DNA of 64,000 bases, from positions 62,001 to 126,000 of the forward strand of contig JBKHJO010000001.1 of assembly GCA_046538105.1 (NCBI GenBank), written 5' to 3'. Source of the stretch: JAWLEV01 sp046538105. GTDB lineage: Bacteria; Chloroflexota; Anaerolineae; UBA1429. The notes below the pieces were generated by a model. That model was not told the DNA's origin and did not search any database. It worked only from the letters and a program-made list of their open reading frames with translations. Positions 50,925 to 59,787 of the stretch are shown one piece after another. Both the position numbers and the translations under genes were made by a program. The number at the start of each line of letters is the position of its first letter. The stretch's first letter is position 1.

Positions 50925-53414
50925 CTATTCTCCCTCTACGGGCAGAACGATGATATTTAGTTCAGGGCTATTGATTATACTCTGATCCTGTGTCAGTCCG
51001 CGAACGCGGAATGAGTATTCCCCTTTTGTGAGGGGCCACATGATACGGTAGGGAGGATGTAGCCAGGTGTGCCATCTCTCCCCATTGATCCACAGGGACA
51101 CCTCCTGCAGGTCATCCGGTGATTGTGCAAAGGCGCTGACCTCCAGTTGTTGGTGGCCTGGTGGTATGTCCTCTGTCATCACATATCTTCCGTTTGGAGT
51201 GGGGTTTGTCAGATAGAGGGATGGAAGGCCCTGATCCTCTTGGTCTCCTATATTGCCGGCGTCTTCCGTCGGTGAGGGCCGCTGGGATGCCTCCCGGCCC
51301 GTGCCGGGCAGACTATGCCCTTCCTCCTCGGCCCAGGCAATGATCTCTGGAGGCCAGTGGATGATGACGCGTCTCTCTCGCAGCTTCTCCACATCCTCCT
51401 GTACGTTAGGGGGTGCCAGGTGATGCATGGCACACTGTTGGGCTGGAGCATTCTCCTCCAGAAAGAGCTCGGTCTTGTGTTTTTGGCAGGCCGGGTTGGG
51501 CAAGAGCCCGGAAAGGGCGCAGACTTGTTTCTCAACAATGCCGTCGGGTCGCGCAAAGGGCGGGGGGGGATGGCGGTGTATGCTGCGCATGGTGGCGTTC
51601 CATATAGGAGCCGCGCCACTGACGCCCGACACCTGTTTCATAGGTTCGTTGTTGGCGTTTCCCACCCATACACCCACGACACGCTCGCTGCTATAGCCTA
51701 CGGTCCAATTATCCCGCCAGTTGGTAGTGGTGCCCGTCTTTACGGCAGCGGGGAAGGGCAATTCCAGGGCGTTGTCCTCGCCAAAGGAGGGAAGGCGGGC
51801 ATAGTCGTCCGCCAGAATGTCCGTGATGAGGTAGGCGATTCGCTCATCAAGCACCTGGTGGGCACTGGGGCTGCTCTGGTACAAAAGGCGCCCCTCGGCA
51901 TCCTCTACATAATCTATGATATGGGGTTGTACGCCCTGGCCCCCGTTGGCCAGGGCGCTGTAGGCGGCGGTCAATTCCAAAAGTGTGACCTCACCACTTC
52001 CCAGGGTCAGGGCAAGGCCGTTGGAGCGGTTTTCGCGCAGGGTGGTGATGCCGAGACGACGAGCCATGGCGAACAGTTTATCGGTGCCGATCTCGTCCAA
52101 CAGCCTGACTGTGGCCGCATTATAGGAGCAGGCCAGTGCCTGGCGTAGTGATACCAGGCCGTGGTATTTGTAGTCGTAGTTGATGGGGGTGTAGGGATTT
52201 CCCTCCTGGGTGATAAAGGTGGTGCGCACGTCCGCGATGGGGGTTGCGGGGGAATACCCCCCCGCAAAGGCCGCGGCGTAGGTCAGGGGCTTGATGGCCG
52301 ACCCTGGCTGTCGAAGGGAGAGGGTGGCATTGACCGCGCCATTTATCTTCTCATCAAAGTAGTCGGGGCTGCCGATGAGGGCGCGAACCCGACCGGTATC
52401 CGGATCCATGACCACCACGGCGCCATTATGAACGTTGTGGCTGGGCATATCGGGGGTCTCACGATTGAGCGCCTCGAGATGGCGCTGCAGAGGATCCTCG
52501 GCAGCGCGTTGCAGGCCCAAATCCAAGGTCGTATGGATGCGCAGGCCGCCGCGCTGTATGGCCTCCGGTTCCAACACCTGATCGAGCCTTTCGCGGACCA
52601 TCATGCAAAAGTGGGGGGCTTGAATCTGCAAGGGTTCACTGGCGAATTGTAGGGATTCTCGATGGGCGCCTTTTGCCTGTTCCGCCGTGATATAGTCCGC
52701 CTTTACCATCAGTGTGAGGACATCTTTTTGACGTTCCTTGGCGGCCTGTAGGTTCGTGAGAGGGTTATAGCGGGTCGGTGATTGAGGCAGCCCGGCCAAC
52801 AGGGCACACTCGGCAAGATCGAGTTGCGAAACCGGTTTGCCAAAGTAGGCTCGTGCTGCGGCCTCCACCCCATAGGACATGTTCCCGAAATAGGTCTCGT
52901 TCAGGTACAGGGTCAGGATGCGTTCCTTCCCCAGGGTGCATGTCATCCACAGGGCTATGACCGTCTCGTGAACCTTGCGGCGCCAGTCCCGCCTATGGCG
53001 TGCTTTTGGGGAGAGTATCACATTTCGCGCCACCTGCTGGGTGATGGTGCTACCTCCGGAGACGATTTGCCCGTGGCGGAAATTGACCCACAGGGCGCGC
53101 GCGATGGCCCGGGGGCTGAATCCGGGGTTTTCATAGAACGAGGCATCCTCTGTGGCGATGACAGCCCGGCGCAGAGCCAGAGGAATCTCCTCCAGGTCGA
53201 CGGGACGGTGCAGGCCGGCATGGGGATCCATCATCTCGTAGAGTTGGTGCCCGTTTCGATCCAGAATCAGGTTTGAGGGGATCGATGTACGTTTCCTCAG
53301 AATCTCGGGCCCAAATGCCAACAGGGGAGCGCGAAGTAGCAGAAAAGCCAGCGGGACGAGTCCCAACAGGATGGTGATGATAATCTTTGATCTCTTGGAA
53401 TAGCGTCCCATCAT
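50925..53414 (-). CDS. pbpC: Penicillin-binding protein 1C
   Basis: An 829-residue bifunctional peptidoglycan synthase. An N-terminal anchor (about 10-30) precedes the GT51 glycosyltransferase domain (ATEDASFYENPGFSPRAIAR, GGSTITQQVARN, YLNETYFGN). The transpeptidase domain has the SxxK nucleophile Ser372 (RQPGSAIKPL), SYN and KTGTTTNWRDNW. The C-terminal domain (about 700-829), a BiPBP_C-like Ig fold, is the PbpC hallmark. The ATG has GAGAGAAGG upstream. It precedes the alpha-2-macroglobulin gene on the same transcript. In the A2M model the pair repairs and guards the wall after damage. Confidence 0.95.
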   Translation of the reverse strand: MMGRYSKRSKIIITILLGLVPLAFLLLRAPLLAFGPEILRKRTSIPSNLILDRNGHQLYEMMDPHAGLHRPVDLEEIPLALRRAVIATEDASFYENPGFSPRAIARALWVNFRHGQIVSGGSTITQQVARNVILSPKARHRRDWRRKVHETVIALWMTCTLGKERILTLYLNETYFGNMSYGVEAAARAYFGKPVSQLDLAECALLAGLPQSPTRYNPLTNLQAAKERQKDVLTLMVKADYITAEQAKGAHRESLQFASEPLQIQAPHFCMMVRERLDQVLEPEAIQRGGLRIHTTLDLGLQRAAEDPLQRHLEALNRETPDMPSHNVHNGAVVVMDPDTGRVRALIGSPDYFDEKINGAVNATLSLRQPGSAIKPLTYAAAFAGGYSPATPIADVRTTFITQEGNPYTPINYDYKYHGLVSLRQALACSYNAATVRLLDEIGTDKLFAMARRLGITTLRENRSNGLALTLGSGEVTLLELTAAYSALANGGQGVQPHIIDYVEDAEGRLLYQSSPSAHQVLDERIAYLITDILADDYARLPSFGEDNALELPFPAAVKTGTTTNWRDNWTVGYSSERVVGVWVGNANNEPMKQVSGVSGAAPIWNATMRSIHRHPPPPFARPDGIVEKQVCALSGLLPNPACQKHKTELFLEENAPAQQCAMHHLAPPNVQEDVEKLRERRVIIHWPPEIIAWAEEEGHSLPGTGREASQRPSPTEDAGNIGDQEDQGLPSLYLTNPTPNGRYVMTEDIPPGHQQLEVSAFAQSPDDLQEVSLWINGERWHTWLHPPYRIMWPLTKGEYSFRVRGLTQDQSIINSPELNIIVLPVEGE

Positions 53415-53433
53415 CCTTCTCTCGCTTTATTGA

Positions 53434-53446
53434 TCCCATTTTGTAG
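53434..53446 (+). repeat. Copy C of the intergenic repeat TCCCATTTTGTAG
   Basis: This copy matches the last 13 bases of copies A and B. Here it lies in the leader of pbpC on the opposite strand. Confidence 0.45.
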
Positions 53447-53501
53447 ACGTTTTCGGGCGATGGATTTGTTCCGTGTAACAGTCAAGAAATCGGACTCGGC
53501 C

Positions 53502-54530
53502 CTAGAAGGAGCGGCCGATGAGAATTTCGGTGATGTGTCGCAGCGTCTCCTGGGCCGGATTTTCCACTTTTATGGTTTCCAGATGTTCGAGCGCCTGATG
53601 GTGGTGCTCTTGTGCCCGTTCCCGGGTGTACGTTCGCGCGTCGGCCCGCTCCAACAACTCTAGGACGCCGGGGACATCTTCCCGTGATAGCCCTTTTTCT
53701 GTATAGAGCCGCGCCAGTTCCTCGTGTCCATGGTTCTTCTCCCATTGCAGGGCATAGAGTACAGGGAGGGTCTTTTTTCGCTCCAGGATGTCGCTGGCGG
53801 CGGACTTGCCCATGGTTTCCGGATCTCCCCATGTTCCTAGCAGATCATCGACGATCTGGAAGGTCATGCCCAGTTCCCGACCAAAGGCGCCATAGGAGGC
53901 GATGGTATCCTCCTTTGCCCTGCCCAGCAAGGCGCCTATGGCGAGGGACGCTGAAAGGAGAGCGGCCGTCTTGTCCTCGATCATACGCTCATAGGCGGTC
54001 AAAGGGACCATGTCGATGCTCTCGAAATGGATGTCCAGGTATTGCCCCTTGCACATGCGAAGACAGGCCTGGTCCAGGCGCTTGATGACCCGCAGGACGC
54101 GGTCTGTTTCATGTCCCTCATCCAGCAGGCGCTGGAGGGCGAGTCGCGAGATGGCCCACATGGTGTCCCCTGTATTGACGCCCTGGGCGATACCCCATAG
54201 ATGCCAGACGGTGGGGCGGTGTCGGCGCGTCTCGCTGTGATCCTCGATGTCATCGTGGATGAGGGAGAAATTATGTATCAACTCGATGGCGGCGGCGGCG
54301 GGCAGGGCGGCTCGCCACGGCCCTCCGACGGCCTCACAGGCCAGGAGGCAGATTATGGGGCGCAGACGCTTGCCGCCTGGCGCCTCGTGGGGCCGAAAAT
54401 CGCTATCCAGCCAGCCCATGTGGTATCTCATCATGCCATAAAGGGGGGCATAGGACTCTTGCTCGTTTTTCAAAATGTCCTGTAGTTCTTCCTCTATGGC
54501 CTGGAGGTATTTTCCCGTACCTTGGATCAT
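53502..54530 (-). CDS. Polyprenyl (geranylgeranyl/farnesyl-type) diphosphate synthase
   Basis: A 342-residue trans-isoprenyl diphosphate synthase that adds IPP units to make a prenyl diphosphate. The first Asp-rich motif is LIHDDIEDHSETRRHRPTVW and the second region is FQIVDDLLGTWGDPETMGKSA. The second motif ends in Gly rather than Asp, as in many actinobacterial and Chloroflexota enzymes. Chain length cannot be read safely. The start, with GCAGGAGTTAAG upstream, follows the isomerase stop by one base, so the two are translationally coupled. It supplies carotenoid, quinone or lipid-carrier precursors. Confidence 0.93.
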   Translation of the reverse strand: MIQGTGKYLQAIEEELQDILKNEQESYAPLYGMMRYHMGWLDSDFRPHEAPGGKRLRPIICLLACEAVGGPWRAALPAAAAIELIHNFSLIHDDIEDHSETRRHRPTVWHLWGIAQGVNTGDTMWAISRLALQRLLDEGHETDRVLRVIKRLDQACLRMCKGQYLDIHFESIDMVPLTAYERMIEDKTAALLSASLAIGALLGRAKEDTIASYGAFGRELGMTFQIVDDLLGTWGDPETMGKSAASDILERKKTLPVLYALQWEKNHGHEELARLYTEKGLSREDVPGVLELLERADARTYTRERAQEHHHQALEHLETIKVENPAQETLRHITEILIGRSF

Positions 54531-54531
54531 C

Positions 54532-55551
54532 TTAACTCCTGCGTTCTATGTGTGATGGGTCCAGGTGAGCGAGGGTAAGTGCCCCTGTAGCGAACATGGC
54601 TGTGCGCAGTTGGTGTATGATCACGGTCAAAAATTCCACCACCGTTCCCGTCGATTGAGTGGCTGGAGACAATAGGGGACGGCCGATGCCCACGAGGTCC
54701 GCCCCCAAGGCCAGACAGAGGGCCATCTGTACGCCGTCCGTTATACCGCCACTGACTATGAGGGGTAAGTGGGGACAGGCCTTTCGTACCTGGATCAGCG
54801 ATTCGGCGGTGGGCAGTCCCCAGGCGTCGAACGCGCCGGCAACCTGAGATTGGATAGTGGAGCGACTGCGGTGCTGTTCCACACGGCTCCACGAGGTGCC
54901 TCCAGCGCCGCTCACGTCCAGAGCGGTGGCGCCCGCTTCTTGCAAAAGGGTTGCCGTTTCTGCTGAGAGTCCCCAACCCACCTCTTTGATCAGCACGGGA
55001 TACTCCAATGTCTCGCACACGTGGGCGATCTTTTCCAGTAACCCCCGAAAATCGGTATTCCCCTCGGATTGCAGGGCCTCCTGCAGCGGGTTAAGATGCA
55101 GTGCGAGGGCATCGGCCCGTACGCTTTCCACCGCGCGCCGGCACTCCTGTACGCCATAGCCGTAATTGAGTTGTACGGCCCCCAGATTGGCCAGGAGGAG
55201 GATATCGGGAGCATAGTCCCGCACCTTATAGGTTTCCGTCAGGTCGGCATTCTCGATGCTTACTCGTTGAGATCCCAGTCCCATGGCCAGGCCCAATTGC
55301 TGCGCGGCGGTAGCCAGCCGCCTGTTTATCTTTTGGGCCAGATCAGTACCTCCTGTCATAGCCGAGATGAGGAGGGGAGCACGGAGTGTGTGGCCCAGGA
55401 ACCGGCTTTCGGTGTTGATGTCATCCAGGGCTATGTCTGGCAGGGCGTTGTGAACGAGGTGATATCTTTCCAGCCCCGTGGTGAGGGCGGATGTCACATC
55501 CTCGTTCAAACATATCTCCAGATGTTCGTCTTTTCTTTTCCCGTGGGACAT
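54532..55551 (-). CDS. fni: Type-2 isopentenyl-diphosphate delta-isomerase
   Basis: A 339-residue FMN- and NADPH-dependent isomerase interconverting IPP and DMAPP. Key segments are KRKDEHLEICLNEDV, FLGHTLRAPLLISAMTGGTD, GLGSQRVSIENADL, ALHLNPLQEALQSEGNTDF, ATALDVSGAGGTSWSRVEQH and LPLIVSGGITDGVQMALCLA. GGGAGGTTGTGA precedes the ATG at 55551. It works with the following synthase to build isoprenoid precursors. The window does not show which pathway supplies IPP. Confidence 0.95.
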   Translation of the reverse strand: MSHGKRKDEHLEICLNEDVTSALTTGLERYHLVHNALPDIALDDINTESRFLGHTLRAPLLISAMTGGTDLAQKINRRLATAAQQLGLAMGLGSQRVSIENADLTETYKVRDYAPDILLLANLGAVQLNYGYGVQECRRAVESVRADALALHLNPLQEALQSEGNTDFRGLLEKIAHVCETLEYPVLIKEVGWGLSAETATLLQEAGATALDVSGAGGTSWSRVEQHRSRSTIQSQVAGAFDAWGLPTAESLIQVRKACPHLPLIVSGGITDGVQMALCLALGADLVGIGRPLLSPATQSTGTVVEFLTVIIHQLRTAMFATGALTLAHLDPSHIERRS

Positions 55552-55726
55552 TCACAACCTCCCTTGATCACCATTTGCGAGTTTACCTTTGCCCGGGACG
55601 AATGTCAAAGGAGAGAAGTGTTAGCCATGTGTCGTCTCTACGATCGCGAATATGTGAGTTTGAGGAGAGGGAAGAAAAGGGGTAAAATCGCTGCGGTTTT
55701 GGGCAATTTGGCAAAGGAGAGGTCGC

Positions 55727-56956
55727 GTGGGGTTTAGGGCATACGATAGAGGGCGAGATAGAGAAGCCGTCCATCGCATTTGGAAAGAAGTGGGGTGGCT
55801 GGAGGACGGCGTAGAGGAGGCTGTGGATGTTCTAGTGGATGCCTCGCGAGCCATGGTGGCCGAGGTGCACGGCGGTGCCGAGTGTCTGGTCCTCACCACC
55901 CCCGGTACCATGCGCTATCTGAAACAAGACATTCCCTTTGTGGGGGTTACGGGGGTGACCACCAGTCGGGTAGCGCGCAGACGAGGGTTGGCCAAGGGCC
56001 TTGCCACTCTCTCCTTGGCCCTGGGGGTCGCGGATGGCGCCGCGGTAGCGGGTTTGGGGATGTTCGATCAGGGATTTTACAACGCCCTCGGTTTTGGCAC
56101 GGGCAGTTATGAGCACCACTTTAGGTTTGACCCCGCCCATCTACGGGCTGAGGTTCCCCAGCGTATGCCCCGCCGCATTACCAAGAAGGACTGGGCCGAC
56201 GCCCACGCGGCGCGTCTCTGCCGCTTCCGACGGCATGGGGAGATCAACCTGTGCCCTGCTGCTGCGACGCGCTCTGAGATGCTGTGGCAGAAAAAGGGGT
56301 TCGGTCTGGGGTATGGAGACGGGCCAGATGGCGCTTTATCCCACTATATCTGGTGCGATGATCGCGGCGGCGAGCACGGGCCCTATGCGGTACGCTGGTT
56401 CGTCTATCGCACTTCTCAACAGTTCTGGGAACTGATGGGCCTGCTCAAGAGTCTTGGGGATCAGGTGCATTGGATCGAGATGGGGGAGCCGCCAGGCATT
56501 CAATTACAGGATTTATTGGACCAGCCTTTCAAGGAGAAGCGCATCACGAGGCAGTCCGCCCATCCCGTTGGAAACATGGCGGCGGCCTGGTGGCAGATGC
56601 GTATATGTGATCTGTCCGCTTGTCTGGCACATACATACCTTGATCGGGGAGAGGTCTGCTTTAATCTCCGTCTTTGGGATCCCATCGAGGCGTATCTGGA
56701 TCACGATGCCCCCTGGAGGGGCGTCGGTGGCGAATATGTGGTTTCTTTGGGGGCCCACTCTCGGGCTGAGCGGGGCCGGAATGCTGCTCTACCCACCGTG
56801 GCGGCCTCTGTCAACGCTTTCACACGACTCTGGTTGGGCGTGCGTCCGGCGAGCAGTCTGGCCATTACCGATGATTTGCAGGCGCCCGCTGCTCTCCTGG
56901 ACAGACTCGATCGAGTGTTGTGTCTACCGCAGCCCCACGTGGGGTGGGAACTCTGA
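55727..56956 (+). CDS. Eis-like GNAT-family N-acetyltransferase
   Basis: A 409-residue protein like the Eis (enhanced intracellular survival) group: a GNAT fold, a second acyltransferase-like domain and a C-terminal SCP2-like domain. The acetyl-CoA motif is in GVTGVTTSRVARRRGLAKGL, followed by GMFDQGFYNALGFGTGSYEH. The C-terminal part (about 300-400) with FNLRLWDPIEAYLDHDAPW fits SCP2. Eis proteins acetylate amines, including aminoglycosides in mycobacteria, but the activity here is unknown. GTG 55727 has AAAGGAGAG about seven bases upstream. It is convergent with the M20 gene. Confidence 0.87.
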   Translation: MGFRAYDRGRDREAVHRIWKEVGWLEDGVEEAVDVLVDASRAMVAEVHGGAECLVLTTPGTMRYLKQDIPFVGVTGVTTSRVARRRGLAKGLATLSLALGVADGAAVAGLGMFDQGFYNALGFGTGSYEHHFRFDPAHLRAEVPQRMPRRITKKDWADAHAARLCRFRRHGEINLCPAAATRSEMLWQKKGFGLGYGDGPDGALSHYIWCDDRGGEHGPYAVRWFVYRTSQQFWELMGLLKSLGDQVHWIEMGEPPGIQLQDLLDQPFKEKRITRQSAHPVGNMAAAWWQMRICDLSACLAHTYLDRGEVCFNLRLWDPIEAYLDHDAPWRGVGGEYVVSLGAHSRAERGRNAALPTVAASVNAFTRLWLGVRPASSLAITDDLQAPAALLDRLDRVLCLPQPHVGWEL

Positions 56957-56984
56957 CGCCCGCTGCTCATCAGGCAGCGGGCGT
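56956..56984. terminator. Bidirectional terminator between convergent genes
   Basis: An 11-bp stem ACGCCCGCTGC/GCAGCGGGCGT lies between the acetyltransferase and peptidase stops. No strong T run. Confidence 0.7.
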
Positions 56985-57005
56985 TCGGGGAGAAACATGT
57001 TCCCG

Positions 57006-58382
57006 CTAGAGTTGTTTGTCCGCCAGGCGTTTGAGCATCAGAGCATAGGCCCTCTGTCCGCGGCGAAAGCTCTTCAGGCGGAAGAACTCGTTGGGGGAGT
57101 GCATGCGTTCGTCTGGCAGTCCGAAGGCAAAGCTCACCGAGTAGGCCTCCAGATGCTCCAGAAAGAGGGAGGTGATGGGCACGGTCCCCCCCATGCGGGT
57201 ATAGTAGGGCGCGACGCCATAGATCTCTTCCAGAACCTCTGCAGCGGCCTGGTTTCCCGGATGATCGGCGGGGATGGCATAGGGCTTGGCGCCTACACTC
57301 AGATTTCTGGTCTTTACCGTGACACCAGGAGGGCGGTAGGTGGCGATGTGCTGTTCGAGGCACTGGATAATCCTGCCCGGATCCTGGTCGGGCACGAGGC
57401 GACAGGTTATCTTGGCGTGTGCCTCCCTGGGAAGCACGGTCTTGGTCCCCTCTCCCTGGAACCCGCCATAGATGCCGTTGATCTCCAGGGTGGGGCGGAT
57501 CCAGGTTCTCTCTCGGGTGTTGTAGCCCGGCTCGCCAAAGAGTTCCTCCACGCCAATCTGCCCCTTGTACTCTTTTTCGTCAAAGGGTACGGCGGCGATT
57601 CTCTCGCGTTCCTCTTTCGTCAAAGGTATCACATTGTCATAGAATCCCTCGACAAGGATTCTGCCCTCGGGACTGCGCATGGAACTGAGCAATTGCACAA
57701 TGGCGTGGATGGGATTCTGTACCGCTCCGCCGTAAGTACCCGAATGCAGATCGTGATCCGGCCCTTGGACATCTATTTGCAGGCCGCAGATGCCGCGGAG
57801 ACCCACGTGCAACCCCGGATGATCCTCGCTGAACTGCCCCGCATCGGCGTTGAGGATGAGATCGCAGGCCAGCAAGTCTTTGTGGTTGGCCAGGAACTCG
57901 GGAATTTGGGGGCTGCCGATCTCCTCCTGGCCCTCGAAGAAGAACTTGAGATTTATCGGCAATTCTCCTTCTGTCTTCAAAAGGGCCTCGGCGGCGAGGA
58001 TGGGGATCAGCATGTTGCCCTTGTCGTCGGTGGCGCCGCGAGCGTAGATACGGTCGTTTTTAATGGTTGGCTCAAAGGGCTGATGATCCCAGAGATCCAG
58101 GGGGTCGACTGGCTGTGTATCAAAGTGTCCGTAGATGAGGATGGTGGGAGCGTCCGGGGCGTGTAGCCATTCGCCGTATACCACGGGATGCCCGTCGGTG
58201 GGCATGACCTCGACCTTTTCTATGCCCGCTTCACGCAGGCGCTGGGCTGCCCACTCGCCCGCCCTCTCGACCTCTGGCACATTTTCGGAAAGGGCGGATA
58301 TGCTAGCAATGCGAAGAAAGTCCTTCAGTTCCTTTATGAACCGCGTTTCGTTTTTTTCCAGGTATTCTCTCCAACTGACCAT
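57006..58382 (-). CDS. M20-family metallopeptidase (dipeptidase)
   Basis: A 458-residue M20 peptidase of the ArgE/DapE/CPG2 superfamily, carnosinase-like. Zinc ligands are in ILIYGHFDTQPVDPLDLW (His and Asp), FEGQEEIGSPQ (Glu pair), LNADAGQF (Asp) and the late MGGTVPITSLFLEHL with its His. The lid domain carries HDLHSGTYGGAVQNP. GGAGCGAATCGAG precedes the ATG. No signal peptide is present. It is divergent from the mannonate dehydratase gene. Confidence 0.93.
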   Translation of the reverse strand: MVSWREYLEKNETRFIKELKDFLRIASISALSENVPEVERAGEWAAQRLREAGIEKVEVMPTDGHPVVYGEWLHAPDAPTILIYGHFDTQPVDPLDLWDHQPFEPTIKNDRIYARGATDDKGNMLIPILAAEALLKTEGELPINLKFFFEGQEEIGSPQIPEFLANHKDLLACDLILNADAGQFSEDHPGLHVGLRGICGLQIDVQGPDHDLHSGTYGGAVQNPIHAIVQLLSSMRSPEGRILVEGFYDNVIPLTKEERERIAAVPFDEKEYKGQIGVEELFGEPGYNTRERTWIRPTLEINGIYGGFQGEGTKTVLPREAHAKITCRLVPDQDPGRIIQCLEQHIATYRPPGVTVKTRNLSVGAKPYAIPADHPGNQAAAEVLEEIYGVAPYYTRMGGTVPITSLFLEHLEAYSVSFAFGLPDERMHSPNEFFRLKSFRRGQRAYALMLKRLADKQL

Positions 58383-58625
58383 CTCGATTCGCTCCTTTTT
58401 GTGGGCTGTTATGATGAGGTTCTATTGTGCTCATTGTAGTGAGACTGTGGCGAGGGGGCAAGAGGCGGAGTGTCGATCACTTTTGCATGGGGTAGGCGTG
58501 CGCCGACCGCTCGGGCAATTTTACAGGAGACAGACCTTGGTTTAGAATCGCTTCCAGCGTCTTCCGGCCTGGAGTCGGTACGACTTGCAACTACTATTGC
58601 TATATATGATGGAGGAAAAAAAGTG

Positions 58626-59690
58626 ATGAGCGAGATATCAAGGCACAGCGGCTATCCCCTTTCCATTATCCCGGGTTACTATGCCAGCGAGCCAGGGATA
58701 CAGATCGGCACCCAGTTGCCGGCGACGGCCAGCGAGGAGGATATGCAACTCGCCAGGCAATTGGGAGTTGAATGGGTCATGACCGCTGTGAGGGACCCCG
58801 AGGGACATACGGCGGAGAACTATGCTGCTGTGCGCGAACGGTTTGAGGAGCATGGGCTAAAGGTTTATCGCCTTGGCAATCACAACTGCCACAATATGGA
58901 AGAGGTGACGCTAAATCTGCCGGGGCGTGATGAAAAGATCGAAGAGTATCTGCAGTACATCCGTAACCTGGGCGAGGCGGGCATCTACTACTCCACGTAC
59001 GCACACATGGGCAATGGCATCTGGAGCACGGGCCGTGACGAGATTCGCGGGGGCGCCGACTCGCGGACGTTTCACCTGGATGAGGCCAAGGAAGGCCGAT
59101 GGGCTGATAAGACGTGGCAGGTTCCCCTTACCCACGGGCGCGAGTACAGCGAAGAGGAGATTTGGGACAACTATATCTACTTTATCGAGCAGGTGGTTCC
59201 TGTGGCCGAGGATGCGGGTGTCTTTATAGGCATTCACCCCGATGACCCGCCGGTGCCCGTCTTGGGTGGCGTGCCGCGCTGTATCTTTGGTAGTTTTGAG
59301 GGCTACAAGCGGGCCCTGGAGATCGCTGACAGTCCGAATATCGGCATGTGCCTGTGTGTCGGCTGTTGGCTAGAAGGTGGGAAGTTTATGGGGAAGGATG
59401 TTTTGGAGACCATTCGCTACTTTGGCGAGCGTCGGAAACTCTTTAAGGTGCATTTCAGGAACGTCACCGCTCCGATACCTGAGGGTGGTTTCACGGAGAC
59501 CTTTATGGATGCGGGGTATATGGATATGTACCGCGTGATGCGCGCCCTGCGCGAGGTGGAGTTTGATGGTGCTGTGATGTCGGATCACATGCCCCAGATG
59601 GTAGGGGGGAGACGCCTGGGCGAGGCCTATTCCATAGGATATATGAAGGCCCTGATTCAGGCGGCGAATGATGAGGTGGAGGGTATATAG
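58626..59690 (+). CDS. uxuA: Mannonate dehydratase
   Basis: A 354-residue UxuA-type dehydratase making 2-keto-3-deoxygluconate from D-mannonate, in glucuronate breakdown. The barrel shows TQLPATASEEDMQLARQLGV, LGNHNCHNMEEVTL, YSTYAHMGNGIWSTG, VFIGIHPDDPPVPVLGGVPR, CLCVGCWLEGG and KVHFRNVTAPIPEGGFTETF with the metal-binding His/Cys set of the family. I set the start at ATG 58626 after GGAGGAAAAAAGTG; a GTG at 58623 is also in frame. A longer frame to 58470 is not similar. Between M20 and this gene (58383-58625) I see no clear feature. Confidence 0.93.
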   Translation: MSEISRHSGYPLSIIPGYYASEPGIQIGTQLPATASEEDMQLARQLGVEWVMTAVRDPEGHTAENYAAVRERFEEHGLKVYRLGNHNCHNMEEVTLNLPGRDEKIEEYLQYIRNLGEAGIYYSTYAHMGNGIWSTGRDEIRGGADSRTFHLDEAKEGRWADKTWQVPLTHGREYSEEEIWDNYIYFIEQVVPVAEDAGVFIGIHPDDPPVPVLGGVPRCIFGSFEGYKRALEIADSPNIGMCLCVGCWLEGGKFMGKDVLETIRYFGERRKLFKVHFRNVTAPIPEGGFTETFMDAGYMDMYRVMRALREVEFDGAVMSDHMPQMVGGRRLGEAYSIGYMKALIQAANDEVEGI

Positions 59691-59714
59691 CGCGTTTTTC
59701 GTCGGGCCTTGTTT

Positions 59715-59743
59715 TTGAATATTTTTGCCTTTCTTTGTATACT
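59715..59743 (+). promoter_or_regulatory. Sigma70-like promoter of the aldehyde oxidoreductase gene
   Basis: TTGAAT (59715-59720) and TATACT (59738-59743) are 17 bases apart. The start codon is about 40 bases downstream. Confidence 0.7.
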
Positions 59744-59787
59744 TTTAAGTGAAGGTATACTATGGACTGAGGTTCTGGGAGGCTAAA

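Noticed and set aside
56454..58166. A 570-residue plus-strand frame
   Set aside because: It runs through the end of the acetyltransferase gene and antisense to the M20 peptidase; both real genes explain the DNA.
59737..59760. Two GTATAC hexamers near the AOR promoter as an operator
   Set aside because: GTATAC is a self-palindrome and one copy is just part of the -10 box; there is no extended symmetry.
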